A DNA stretch of 36,907 nt from a virus. Under the pieces are notes generated by a model that worked only from the letters and a program-made list of their open reading frames with translations, did not search any database and had not been told where the DNA came from. This document shows positions 23,039 through 28,851 of this stretch, one piece after another (the stretch's first letter is position 1; the number at the start of each line of letters is the position of its first letter). The stretch spans positions 1 through 36,907 of the IMG/VR virus record IMGVR_UViG_3300042566_000927, one strand, 5' to 3'. Made by a program: the position numbers and the translations under genes.

Positions 23039-23399
23039 ATCAACCGCCTGGCCGGTGGCGGCGGCCGCGTCACTCGCCGCATCCACAATGGGCCAACACT
23101 GGCTGCTCCTTGGCGTGCCGCCCGCAGTGTGGTTTGCCTGCGTCGCCGGCGCAATATGGGGCGCGACGTGGTTCGAGGCGCATCGGCCGGTTGCGCGGCC
23201 GATTGCCATCGTCGCTAACTTTGGGGCGGGCCTAGTGCTATCGACCGGCCTCGACGAGTACGCGGACCTGGGCACGTGGGCGCACGCAACGGCTGGATTC
23301 GTCGCCGCGGCGTGGCCGGTGATGATCGCGCAGGCCGTGCGCGACTCGATCATCGGGGCAATCCACAAGATCGTCGGCCGCGAAGGCGGGAAACAATGA
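23025..23399 (+). CDS. Membrane protein, candidate holin
   Basis: The start at ATG 23025 (MAAAESTAWPVAAAASLAAS) overlaps the upstream gene by 14 bases; a GTG at 22980 in frame would add 15 residues of no clear value. The 124-residue product has three hydrophobic segments: about 10-30, about 31-49 (VPPAVWFACVAGAIWGATWF) and about 86-103. It ends in a charged tail (KIVGREGGKQ). The size, three segments and position two genes before the endolysin fit a holin. Confidence 0.6.
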   Translation: MAAAESTAWPVAAAASLAASTMGQHWLLLGVPPAVWFACVAGAIWGATWFEAHRPVARPIAIVANFGAGLVLSTGLDEYADLGTWAHATAGFVAAAWPVMIAQAVRDSIIGAIHKIVGREGGKQ

Positions 23400-23698
23400 T
23401 GACCGCTCAGTACGCCCTGTGCTTTGCGCTGCTCTGGTGGGCCGTCGTGCGCAGCGGGCACATGGGGCCGCGAACGCCGCTTATCGACAAGTGCGCCCTG
23501 GCCGCGCTCGGCGGGGCCGCGGCTGCCTACATCGTCGAGCTGCACCAGTACGGCAGCCCACATATCGGCGCCCCGCTGCTGCTGCTCGGCGCAGCGCTGT
23601 GGGTGCTGCCGCCGACCGTGCGCTGCTGGCTCTGCAGCATCAAGTCGTTTCGGCACGTACTCAGGCAGGCCAACGTGGAGTCGCGCAATGATCGATGA
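23396..23698 (+). CDS. Small membrane protein, lysis module
   Basis: This 100-residue protein has two adjacent ATG codons (23396, 23399), and the first overlaps the upstream stop by four bases. Hydrophobic segments are near residues 3-18, 33-47 and 59-74 (APLLLLGAALWVLPPTVRCW), followed by a basic tail (KSFRHVLRQ). It is a second candidate holin or antiholin. The stop overlaps the endolysin start by 11 bases. Confidence 0.6.
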   Translation: MMTAQYALCFALLWWAVVRSGHMGPRTPLIDKCALAALGGAAAAYIVELHQYGSPHIGAPLLLLGAALWVLPPTVRCWLCSIKSFRHVLRQANVESRNDR

Positions 23699-24188
23699 CG
23701 ACCCGCCCTGGCTAGAGATCGCCCGCACTTACGTCGGCGTGCGCGAGATCCCGGGACCACAGCACAACCCGGTTATCGCGCGCTGGCTTCATGGCCTGCG
23801 CGCGTGGTGGCACGATGATGAGACGCCGTGGTGCGGCACGTTCGTAGCCGCCTGCCTACAGCAGGCCGGGCATCCTGTCGCGCGCCACTGGATGCGCGCC
23901 CGCGCGTGGCTTGAGTGGGGCCTGCCGATCGGCGTCGGCGCTCTGGGTGCTGTGGCGGTGATCAAGCGAGGCGACAACCCGCAGCAGGGGCACGTGGGCT
24001 TCGTGGTCGGATGGTCCGCGGAGGGGCGGCTGCTGCTGCTCGGCGGCAACCAGTCCGACGAGGTCAACGTCCGCGCGTTCGCCCCGGACCGGCTGCTGGG
24101 CTACCGCTGGCCGCTCGGTTACCCGTCGCCGACCGCGCCCGCGCCGCACCTGACGCGGGTGGCGCAGATGTCCGCGGGCGAGGCGTAG
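23688..24188 (+). CDS. Endolysin, TIGR02594 family (CHAP/NlpC-like peptidase)
   Basis: This 166-residue protein starts at ATG 23688. Family features are PPWLEIARTYVGVREIPGP, the catalytic Cys49 in TPWCGTFVAACLQQAG, His102 in QGHVGFVVGW, and Asn121 in LGGNQSDEVNV. It is predicted to cut peptidoglycan as the phage lysin. It has no signal peptide or transmembrane start, so it would need a holin for release. It is the last rightward gene before the leftward block at 24212-25060. Confidence 0.9.
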   Translation: MIDDDPPWLEIARTYVGVREIPGPQHNPVIARWLHGLRAWWHDDETPWCGTFVAACLQQAGHPVARHWMRARAWLEWGLPIGVGALGAVAVIKRGDNPQQGHVGFVVGWSAEGRLLLLGGNQSDEVNVRAFAPDRLLGYRWPLGYPSPTAPAPHLTRVAQMSAGEA

Positions 24189-24202
24189 CGCGGCAATGCC
24201 CC

Positions 24203-24220
24203 GCCGCCGCGTCAGGCGGC
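24203..24220. terminator. Weak hairpin between convergent genes
   Basis: GCCGCC (24203-24208) and GGCGGC (24215-24220) form a six-pair stem with loop GCGTCA, without a T-tract. It lies between the endolysin stop and the leftward HTH gene, whose stop codon (24212-24214 on the minus strand) is in the loop and arm. A role as terminator is possible but weak. Confidence 0.25.
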
Positions 24221-24424
24221 CTGCTGGCGCGTTTTCATGGCGTGGGTAGGGTGTTGCCCCACCCGCAACCGGAAAAGCTCCCAGGCGGCCGCGTCGAGGT
24301 TGCGCGTGCCGGCTTCCGCGTCCTGCCATGCTCGCAGGCTGCGGTGGCACAGCGCGCCGGCCTGAGTCTGCGTCAGTCCGGCCGCTTCGCGGGCGGCGCG
24401 GATTTCACTTGGTATCGGCGTCAT
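24212..24424 (-). CDS. Small XRE-type helix-turn-helix regulator
   Basis: The start is ATG at 24424 (MTPIPSEIRAAREAAGLTQT); the longer frame to 24463 adds residues that lie inside the upstream gene. This 70-residue protein has a Cro/XRE helix-turn-helix in residues about 7-48 (EIRAAREAAGLTQTQAGALC, then RSLRAWQDAEAGTRNLDAAA) and a WELFRLR segment. It is the last gene of a three-gene leftward unit. It might repress the promoter at 25119-25146. Confidence 0.75.
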   Translation of the reverse strand: MTPIPSEIRAAREAAGLTQTQAGALCHRSLRAWQDAEAGTRNLDAAAWELFRLRVGQHPTHAMKTRQQAA

Positions 24425-24812
24425 GCAGAAGTCCGTGGCGCGCGAAGTCGGACGTAAACGCATCGGCAGTGGCTTCCGCTTGATGCAGTGTGAGCGTGCG
24501 GGCCGCGTCAGTCGGGTAATCCGCGTAGCCCGTGCGTCGGCTGCCCTCCCGACGCACGACCGTCCAGCCTGTTGCCTGCGCTTCGGCGGCCATGAAGGTC
24601 ACGATGGTCGCGTAACCGATGTGGCCGTGCCAGCGCACCAGCTGTTCAGGCCAGCCGCGCAGCGGCTCGATATCTGTCACGTCGCCGATGTTGTATTGCG
24701 CCCGATGCTGCTGCTGCGTCAGTCCGGCGATCACGTGGCGAGTCAACAGCCCGCTATCTTCGCGCGAGTAGACGATCAGTTTGATGGCGTTGCGGTTGGG
24801 ATGGTTGTTCAT
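24405..24812 (-). CDS. Protein of unknown function in the leftward block
   Basis: This 135-residue protein starts MNNHPNRNAIKLIVYSREDS. It has mixed helix and strand character, with ITDIEPL-like acidic parts and a C-terminal helical segment ending HGLLHDADTK. No family is recognised. It overlaps the HTH gene by 20 bases. The pair might be a toxin and antitoxin, but nothing in the sequence proves that. Confidence 0.65.
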   Translation of the reverse strand: MNNHPNRNAIKLIVYSREDSGLLTRHVIAGLTQQQHRAQYNIGDVTDIEPLRGWPEQLVRWHGHIGYATIVTFMAAEAQATGWTVVRREGSRRTGYADYPTDAARTLTLHQAEATADAFTSDFARHGLLHDADTK

Positions 24813-24832
24813 TCGTATCTCCAGCCTCTGCT

Positions 24833-25060
24833 CTATTTAACGATCAAATTCACATCGGCGTTTGTGAGGTCTGCCCAGCGGATATAGACCGTTGCGCCGC
24901 CGTTTCCTTGGTAGCACAGGCCCTCCAGATCGTCTTGAAGATTCCGAAACTCGTCGCTTGTTAGCTTTTGGCGGGTAGCTGGTGATTCGCGGCGTGCGAA
25001 CTCACGAAGTGCTTGCCTGCGCGTCGCGGCGCCGGTTGTCGGTACGTTGTAGTAAGCCAT
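24833..25060 (-). CDS. Small protein of unknown function, first gene of the leftward block
   Basis: The start ATG at 25060 follows GGAG at eight bases; the longer frame to 25111 has no Shine-Dalgarno sequence and would begin downstream of the promoter. The 75-residue product begins MAYYNVPTTGAATRRQALRE and is charged, with a compact C-terminal half (LCYQGNGGATVYIRWADLTN). No family is recognised. It would be expressed from the strong promoter at 25119-25146. Confidence 0.65.
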   Translation of the reverse strand: MAYYNVPTTGAATRRQALREFARRESPATRQKLTSDEFRNLQDDLEGLCYQGNGGATVYIRWADLTNADVNLIVK

Positions 25061-25118
25061 TTTTTGCTCCAGCCCCTGAGTCCCGAGGCGCGGCGGATGC
25101 GGTGCATCCATGAACCGA

Positions 25119-25146
25119 ATACTACACGCTTTGTGTGGCTTGTCAA
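25119..25146 (-). promoter_or_regulatory. Strong leftward promoter with an operator-like repeat
   Basis: On the minus strand a perfect TTGACA (25146-25141) and TAGTAT (25124-25119) are separated by 16 bases. Between them is the inverted repeat ACAC...GTGT. Plus-strand bases 25122-25135 (CTACACGCTTTGTG) match the control region at 31908-31921 (TTACACGCTGTGTT) at 11 of 14 positions, which suggests a shared repressor. Confidence 0.75.
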
Positions 25147-25160
25147 GCGGAGATTTAACT

Positions 25161-25274
25161 ATGACGAAAAAACAACACGTCTATCGCTACCGCAGCGCGG
25201 TCACCGGCCGCTGGGTCACCTCAGACTACGCCCGCCGCTACCCCGCGCGCACTGTGCGGGAGCGTGTGCGATGA
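25161..25274 (+). CDS. Small phage protein (37 residues) before the spanin genes
   Basis: This short gene runs from ATG 25161 to TGA 25272-25274, with GGAG at 25150-25153. It encodes MTKKQHVYRYRSAVTGRWVT and then SDYARRYPARTVRERVR. The 'YRSAVTG+xVT..YA..+P.TT..E.V' pattern is one I have seen in many phages as a small conserved protein without a known function. It overlaps the Rz start (ATGA). It is the first rightward gene after the leftward block. Confidence 0.8.
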   Translation: MTKKQHVYRYRSAVTGRWVTSDYARRYPARTVRERVR

Positions 25275-25648
25275 CGCTCAGCATTCAGCTGGCCGCCGCC
25301 GCGGCCGCGCTGGCCGTAGCGTTTGGGGCCGGCTGGCAGATCAACGGCTGGCGACTCGAGGCTGGGGAGATGGATCGCGTCGAGAAGGTCATGCAAGCGC
25401 GCGAGGCGGGCTTGGAGCGCGTTGCCGGCGTGTCGGCTGCCTACCAGCAGGTCGCAGCCGAACTCAGGCGTCTAGACTCCGTCAACCGTGTGGAGACCAT
25501 CCGTGAAGTTGCTCGCGTGGAGTATCGCTGTCAGCTGCCTGCTGACGGCCAGCGGCTGCTCGACGACGCCGTTAACGCCGCAAACAGTGCGGCCACAGGC
25601 CGACCTGCTGCAACCGTGCCCGCTGATCGCCAGCCGCCCCCTGGCTGA
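25271..25648 (+). CDS. Rz: Rz-like i-spanin
   Basis: This 125-residue protein has an N-terminal membrane anchor at residues about 3-24 (LSIQLAAAAAALAVAFGAGW), then a long charged helical periplasmic part (LEAGEMDRVEKVMQAREAGL, then AELRRLDSVNRVETIREVAR) as in lambda Rz. With the o-spanin it joins inner and outer membranes at the last step of lysis. The o-spanin gene is embedded in its 3' part in another frame, the usual Rz/Rz1 arrangement. The C-terminus is Pro-rich (RQPPPG). Confidence 0.85.
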   Translation: MTLSIQLAAAAAALAVAFGAGWQINGWRLEAGEMDRVEKVMQAREAGLERVAGVSAAYQQVAAELRRLDSVNRVETIREVARVEYRCQLPADGQRLLDDAVNAANSAATGRPAATVPADRQPPPG

Positions 25649-25742
25649 CCTGGGCGAGCTGCTGCTGTGGACGCGCGATCTGGTCGCGCAGTACGGCGAG
25701 TGCGCCGCCCGCCAGCGCGCGTTAGCCGATGCGGTCAGATAG
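25503..25742 (+). CDS. Rz1: Rz1-like o-spanin lipoprotein
   Basis: The start at GTG 25503 gives MKLLAWSIAVSCLLTASGC, a short signal peptide with lipobox ending in Cys19; GTG 25488 in frame is less suited. The 79-residue product is larger than many Rz1 proteins and extends 94 bases beyond the end of Rz. The mature part is Pro/Leu-rich (STTPLTPQTVRPQADLLQPC) as expected for an outer-membrane spanin that meets Rz in the periplasm. The overlap with Rz is 146 bases. Confidence 0.85.
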   Translation: MKLLAWSIAVSCLLTASGCSTTPLTPQTVRPQADLLQPCPLIASRPLADLGELLLWTRDLVAQYGECAARQRALADAVR

Positions 25743-25815
25743 CTGGGGTTGCTGCCTAAATTAAGTTGGGCGTCTCAAACCGTTCACCCGCGCACCTGCA
25801 AGCGAAAAGCGGGGC

Positions 25816-25845
25816 TTGACCCAGGCCCAGCCCCCGTGCTAGCAT
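25816..25845 (+). promoter_or_regulatory. Candidate promoter with extended -10
   Basis: TTGACC (25816-25821) and TAGCAT (25840-25845) are 18 bases apart, with TGC just before the -10 box (25837-25839) as in extended -10 promoters. A transcript would start near 25852 and run into the hairpin region. Confidence 0.4.
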
Positions 25846-25851
25846 TCACCC

Positions 25852-25967
25852 CGCTAGGCATGCAGTTTCTCCTTTCCCCAAAGCCAGCCCGCTTTGGTCG
25901 GGGCTCCTGACACGGGAGCTGTGTTGCCTCATCTAGAAGGCCTCGGTGTTGACGCACCGGGGCCTTC
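25852..25967 (+). ncRNA. Candidate structured small RNA or convergent terminator region
   Basis: Three successive hairpins are visible: CCAAAGC (25878-25884) with GCTTTGG (25891-25897); GCTCC (25903-25907) with GGAGC (25915-25919); and a 13-pair stem, 25936-25948 with 25955-25967, with one G-T pair and a six-base loop. The last lacks a T-tract. The region is noncoding and begins just after a candidate promoter. It could be a small RNA or a two-way transcription block. Confidence 0.35.
25936..25967. terminator. Strong 13-pair hairpin between convergent operons
   Basis: GAAGGCC plus TCGGTG (25936-25948) pairs with CACCGG plus GGCCTTC (25955-25967), with loop TTGACG and one G-T pair. It lacks a T-tract on either strand, so it may end or slow transcription from both sides without being a classic terminator. 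Confidence 0.45.
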
Positions 25968-26007
25968 GCCTAACCACTCGCTCAAGTTGACCCGCCGCGG
26001 CGGGCTA
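25968..26007 (+). other. attC left half-site with terminal hairpin
   Basis: GCCTAAC (25968-25974) fits the R'' box. It is followed by TCGCTCAAGTTGACC, similar to the known left-half consensus TTCGTTCAAGCCGAC, then the hairpin CCCGCC/GGCGGG. No right half (L', R') follows; the stop codon of the leftward gene lies at 26005-26007. It looks like an attC site that lost its right half. Confidence 0.6.
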
Positions 26008-26238
26008 TCGTGTTCTCGCTTCGTCACCAGCGGCAGCCGCCCACAGCTCCGGCACCCGCTGTGCTGTAACCATCAATTCGCTCGGCATCGGGTAATGCCG
26101 CAGCAGCGCATACAGGCGGCGCAGCGCTTCTCGTGGCACGCGCACGGTATCGCCGTTGCCGTGCATATACGGCTCTAGCCGCTGCACTTCTCGGGCCATC
26201 TCAAGGACGGCGTGCGTTCGTTCGTTCGGCGTTGTCAT
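26005..26238 (-). CDS. Small protein of unknown function (MTTPNE leader 1), last gene of the leftward operon
   Basis: This 77-residue protein starts MTTPNERTHAVLEMAREVQR and reads as helices (PREALRRLYALLRHYPM). The start overlaps the previous stop (ATGA). The first 16 bases of the gene are identical to those of two other genes upstream in the operon, though the bodies are unrelated. No family is recognised. Confidence 0.65.
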   Translation of the reverse strand: MTTPNERTHAVLEMAREVQRLEPYMHGNGDTVRVPREALRRLYALLRHYPMPSELMVTAQRVPELWAAAAGDEARTR

Positions 26239-26594
26239 TTTGTCTTCCCACCAATAAATCCGTTGTCAGGCGGACCCCATCCGCGCTCAAGCATTGCAAG
26301 CAACTCGGCGTCGCTGTCGCCTCGGAGAAGGCGGTCATGGACGGTGACGCAAAGATCGCGTAGCTTTTCAATGTGTGTGCGCGCTCGCCATAGCTCGGCA
26401 ACCGTGTGTGCAATTGACTCGCCGCAATGTTGCGGTTCATCAATCAGCTGTTGAGGCACGCCTTGACGGATAAGATGCACCGCTATCAAAGCGGCGTGTC
26501 GGCTTGCGGCGCATGTGTTCGTCACGTCTTCGCACGCTTGACTCATCGCTTCGATAGCAACCTTGCCGCTTCCGGCCGCGTTCGGCGTTGTCAT
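26235..26594 (-). CDS. Protein of unknown function (MTTPN leader 2)
   Basis: This 119-residue protein starts MTTPNAAGSGKVAIEAMSQA, is mainly helical, has two cysteines in the first third, and ends WGPPDNGFIGGKTK. A GAAGGA Shine-Dalgarno sequence precedes the start. It overlaps its neighbours by four bases on both sides. No family is recognised. Confidence 0.65.
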   Translation of the reverse strand: MTTPNAAGSGKVAIEAMSQACEDVTNTCAASRHAALIAVHLIRQGVPQQLIDEPQHCGESIAHTVAELWRARTHIEKLRDLCVTVHDRLLRGDSDAELLAMLERGWGPPDNGFIGGKTK

Positions 26595-26752
26595 CGTTCG
26601 TCCTTCGCGCCCGCGTGGCGGGCAGGTTGACCCGAAAGTTCGACCCTCCGCCGCATCAACATTCGCAAGGCAATTTCCGCCGCCAGCAGTTGCGTATACA
26701 CCGCGTCCATTGAACGCTGCTGCTCGTGCCGAAACATCGAGTTAGGAGTCAT
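26591..26752 (-). CDS. Small protein of unknown function, 53 residues
   Basis: The gene has ATGA overlaps at both ends, which is the main evidence that it is real. It encodes MTPNSMFRHEQQRSMDAVYT, then QLLAAEIALRMLMRRRVEL, and ends SGQPARHAGAKDER. The middle is an amphipathic helix. The last 14 codons are read through an attC-like half-site (GGTCAACCTGCCCGCC plus the hairpin GCCCGC/GCGGGC), so the C-terminus may be an addition from that element. Confidence 0.6.
   Translation of the reverse strand: MTPNSMFRHEQQRSMDAVYTQLLAAEIALRMLMRRRVELSGQPARHAGAKDER
26595..26645 (-). other. attC-like left half-site inside a coding region
   Basis: Read on the minus strand, GTCGAAC is followed by TTTCGGGTCAACC and the hairpin GCCCGC-CAC-GCGGGC. 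This matches the element at 29035-29085 (GTTCGAGCTAACC plus the same hairpin) in order and spacing. The R'' box is imperfect (G at the fourth position). It ends near the GAAGGA Shine-Dalgarno of the next gene. Confidence 0.45.
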
Positions 26753-27030
26753 TCTGGAAACCACGCTTTCCCGGATAAATACTGCTTCTGAGCCCTACGA
26801 TATTTTCCCGTTGCTTGGTCATCTCCGTTTATTGCGCGTCCCGACTTCCCCTTAAAATACACCGTATCTTTTCGCGCCATAGCCTTTGCCTGTTTTTCAT
26901 AACACGTTACGCATATCGGTGTCTTACCGGCCTTCCGCGTCCGCTTTAGGCTTTCGTCTTTGTGCCTCCCACACGACCCACAGTAAAACTTCGTCATGGC
27001 TGGCCCCCTAACTTCGTTCGGCGTTGTCAT
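26749..27030 (-). CDS. Small zinc-ribbon-like protein (MTTPNE leader 3)
   Basis: This 93-residue protein has two CxxC pairs, CGSCGRH (near residues 17-20) and CVTC (near 38-41), that form a zinc ribbon. The rest is very basic (KAMARKDTVYFKGKSGRAIN) and could bind nucleic acid. The start at 27030 overlaps the previous stop; a second start at 26997 (MTKFYCGSCGRHKDES) would leave out a stretch that contains CCCTAAC on the plus strand, an attC-type remnant. The start is therefore uncertain. Confidence 0.65.
   Translation of the reverse strand: MTTPNEVRGPAMTKFYCGSCGRHKDESLKRTRKAGKTPICVTCYEKQAKAMARKDTVYFKGKSGRAINGDDQATGKYRRAQKQYLSGKAWFPE
27006..27030 (+). other. attC-like remnant, left half only
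   Basis: CCCTAAC (27006-27012) is followed by TTCGTTCGGC, close to the TTCGTTCAAGC of attC left halves. The first base of the R'' box is C rather than a purine. No hairpin follows. It overlaps the shared MTTPNE gene start on the other strand. Confidence 0.3.
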
Positions 27031-27311
27031 CGTTCTTCCTTCGTGCGCCCCCTGCTGAACAACCGCCCGCTACCGGCAGCGCAAATCCACACGTCGTCTT
27101 GCGGCCGCTGTCCCGCGAGCATCAGCGCGCGCTCGCCTTCGGCGCACAGACTGACCGCGGCATGGCGCTCCGCCTCGGCCAGCAATCGCGCGTCGCGCTG
27201 TCCAACCGACATCCCCCACGGCCAGATCACGAGCGCGGCAGCCACGCTCGCCACCGCCAGGCCGGTCGTGAAGCCAGCGGCGTACTCAATGCGTTCGATG
27301 GGCAGCTTCAC
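27027..27311 (-). CDS. Membrane-anchored protein of unknown function
   Basis: The start is GTG 27311 (GTGA overlap with the upstream stop); a longer frame to 27359 would lie inside the previous gene. The product has 94 residues, beginning MKLPIERIEYAAGFTTGLAV. It has one membrane segment at about residues 13-32 (GFTTGLAVASVAAALVIWPW), then a charged helix (RDARLLAEAERHAAVSLCAE) and the end RGRTKEER. It might be exported on the outer face of the inner membrane. No family is recognised. Confidence 0.6.
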   Translation of the reverse strand: MKLPIERIEYAAGFTTGLAVASVAAALVIWPWGMSVGQRDARLLAEAERHAAVSLCAEGERALMLAGQRPQDDVWICAAGSGRLFSRGRTKEER

Positions 27312-27715
27312 GAGCCGGCCCCCGCTGCGCGCCGGGCGCGGGCGCGCTGACCGTGGCACTGCTTGCAGTACGCATGCAGAGTTTGCCGGCCGGTGTTGAC
27401 CATCGAGTAAAACTGCGCGGCCGGCTTAACCTCGGCGCAGTCTGAGCAGCGCTTTTCCTCGGGCAGTACTGCAGGCGTCGTTGCGTGTCTCTGGCGCCCC
27501 CGGCTCGGCGCGGCGGCGGGACGCCGGTCGTCTAACTGGGTGGCCGGCGGCATCGTTACGCGGCGCGGCTCGCGCACAAGCTCAAAGCCGGGATGACTGA
27601 GCTGCACCGCGACTACGGTGATTCCCTGTCCGTCTCGGTCGGGCTGGCCGACATAGTATCGGTGCAGCTCGGTGCCGGGATAGCGGCGGCGGAAGCAGAT
27701 CATGCGGTCCTCCAT
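27308..27715 (-). CDS. Zinc-finger protein of unknown function
   Basis: This 135-residue protein has an N-terminal strand-rich part (CFRRRYPGTELHRYYVGQPD), a Pro/Ala/Arg-rich linker, and a C-terminal zinc finger with two CxxC pairs. The finger reads RCSDCAEVKPAAQFY, then AYCKQCHGQRAR. This treble-clef-like finger is found at the start of several phage endonucleases, but here no nuclease motif follows. It probably binds nucleic acid. Confidence 0.65.
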   Translation of the reverse strand: MEDRMICFRRRYPGTELHRYYVGQPDRDGQGITVVAVQLSHPGFELVREPRRVTMPPATQLDDRRPAAAPSRGRQRHATTPAVLPEEKRCSDCAEVKPAAQFYSMVNTGRQTLHAYCKQCHGQRARARRAAGAGS

Positions 27716-28047
27716 ACACGGTAGCGGCCGTCGATCTCGCGCCGCTGTTTAGCTTGGGCGCCCAGGCGCCGAATTGCAGTCGTCAGGCTGTTGGCCTCTC
27801 GTTCGAGCGCAACAACAACGCTGTCGCCGGCTTGCATGCGCACTGCGATATTGGTCCACCGGCCGAAATTGCCCTTCGGCACCGGCACGCCACGCTCGAT
27901 GACTGGCGGCTTTGGTGCCGGCCGCGCAGGCAGCGCAAACGCGCTGGCCGATCGATTGACGCGCCGCGCTTCGACGTCCGGCTCGGTGTCGTCATCGCTC
28001 AGGCAGTGTCGCCGGCTCGTGGGCAGGTCTGCCATCCGGGTGGTCAT
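27700..28047 (-). CDS. Protein of unknown function, 115 residues
   Basis: The start is ATG 28047 (MTTRMADLPTSRRHCLSDDD), with GGGAGG upstream and an ATGA overlap. The longer frame would lie in the previous gene. The C-terminal half (GRWTNIAVRMQAGDSVVVAL, then NSLTTAIRRLGAQAKQRREI) reads as helices ending in RYRVWRTA; such a pattern may be a helix-turn-helix-like DNA binder. No family is recognised. Confidence 0.6.
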   Translation of the reverse strand: MTTRMADLPTSRRHCLSDDDTEPDVEARRVNRSASAFALPARPAPKPPVIERGVPVPKGNFGRWTNIAVRMQAGDSVVVALEREANSLTTAIRRLGAQAKQRREIDGRYRVWRTA

Positions 28048-28340
28048 GCGTCCTCCCACCAGATCACGTCGCAGCCGCGCACGCGCGCGCAGTAGACCGC
28101 GCGGCCGACGTAGCCGTCGATCTCGCTGTACTCGGACTGCCGCTGGTCTAGCCACGCGCGCAGATTGCCGGGGTGTTCGAGCCAGATTGCCGGGGGTGCG
28201 GGCGGCGCGATGTGCATGTTGCGCACGCGGGCGCCTACACTGCACAGCGTCTCAGCGGCTTCGCGCGCAAGCTGGAGCGGGGACAGCGTGCTCATAAGCG
28301 CGTCTAGGCGCTCGGTGTCAATGTTCAGCGGGAAGGTCAT
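28044..28340 (-). CDS. Protein of unknown function, 98 residues
   Basis: This protein begins MTFPLNIDTERLDALMSTLS and ends in GRAVYCARVRGCDVIWWEDA. It overlaps its upstream and downstream neighbours by four bases each (ATGA), so it is part of a tightly packed operon. No family is recognised. Confidence 0.65.
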   Translation of the reverse strand: MTFPLNIDTERLDALMSTLSPLQLAREAAETLCSVGARVRNMHIAPPAPPAIWLEHPGNLRAWLDQRQSEYSEIDGYVGRAVYCARVRGCDVIWWEDA

Positions 28341-28831
28341 TCGATTATCAGCCGGTCGCGTTTAACGATGCGGGCGCCTTGAACGTCTTGCCCGCTCTTG
28401 ATTGCTACTTTGATGCCGGTCTTGTCCGGCTCGCGCGTCGTCTTCACGCGCATAAATTGCTCGGCTAGCAGCGACTGGTCATAGATCTCTACTGACTCGT
28501 CGCGGCCCGGATAGAGTCGCACGCGCAGCAACTTGTCATCGCTGGCAATCTCGGTGATGCCTGCCGTGCGCATACAGTCGGCCATATAGCTGCGCAGATG
28601 CACGGCGCGCGAGCGCATTGCCTTGACGCGCCGGCTGATCTCTTCGAGACGGCCGTCGATTGCATCGGCTTCCAGTTCGCGCTGTGCGATGTATGCGGCT
28701 ACGGCCGCGCCCTTCCGCTCGACCAGCTCGCGTGCTGTGCCGTACTCGGCAGGCAGTTCGCCGGTTTCGGGGTCGATCTGATCCAGGGCGGCGGCTAATT
28801 CGGTCGCGGCCTGGTATAGGGTCACATTCAT
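28337..28831 (-). CDS. Siphovirus Gp157 family protein
   Basis: This 164-residue protein matches Gp157 in layout. It starts VTLYQAATELAAALDQIDPE, then a coiled coil (AAVAAYIAQRELEADAIDGR, then RRVKAMRSRAVHLRSYMADC). It ends in a basic IKSGQDVQGARIVKRDRLII segment. Gp157 of streptococcal phage Sfi21 was linked to phage resistance of the host; its molecular role is not known. It lies in the early operon next to small unknown genes. Confidence 0.85.
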   Translation of the reverse strand: MNVTLYQAATELAAALDQIDPETGELPAEYGTARELVERKGAAVAAYIAQRELEADAIDGRLEEISRRVKAMRSRAVHLRSYMADCMRTAGITEIASDDKLLRVRLYPGRDESVEIYDQSLLAEQFMRVKTTREPDKTGIKVAIKSGQDVQGARIVKRDRLIIE

Positions 28832-28844
28832 GATTCGATTCCTA

Positions 28845-28851
28845 GTTAGGC
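28845..28851 (-). other. attC R''-type box at a stop codon
   Basis: On the minus strand GCCTAAC contains the TAA stop of the gene at 28846-29034. No hairpin follows, only 14 bases to the next start. It may be a remnant or chance. Confidence 0.3.

Larger units (their letters stand above)
25743..26004. other. 262-base gap between convergent transcripts
   Basis: No gene is visible here. The gap holds a candidate promoter (25816-25845), a run of three hairpins (25878-25967) and an attC half-site (25968-26007). It separates the spanin genes from the end of the long leftward operon. Confidence 0.8.

Noticed and set aside
24212-24812. Toxin-antitoxin pair formed by the XRE-type gene and its upstream neighbour
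   Set aside because: Gene order would suit a HigBA-like pair, but the neighbour has no recognisable toxin pattern and is longer than usual.
26741-26747. GTTAGGA near the start of the 53-residue gene
   Set aside because: The last base does not fit GTTRRRY and no paired box with proper spacing was found.
27530-27536. GTCTAAC, matching RYYYAAC
   Set aside because: It lies in the middle of a coding region with no L-box-like sequence or hairpin, so it is probably a chance 7-mer.
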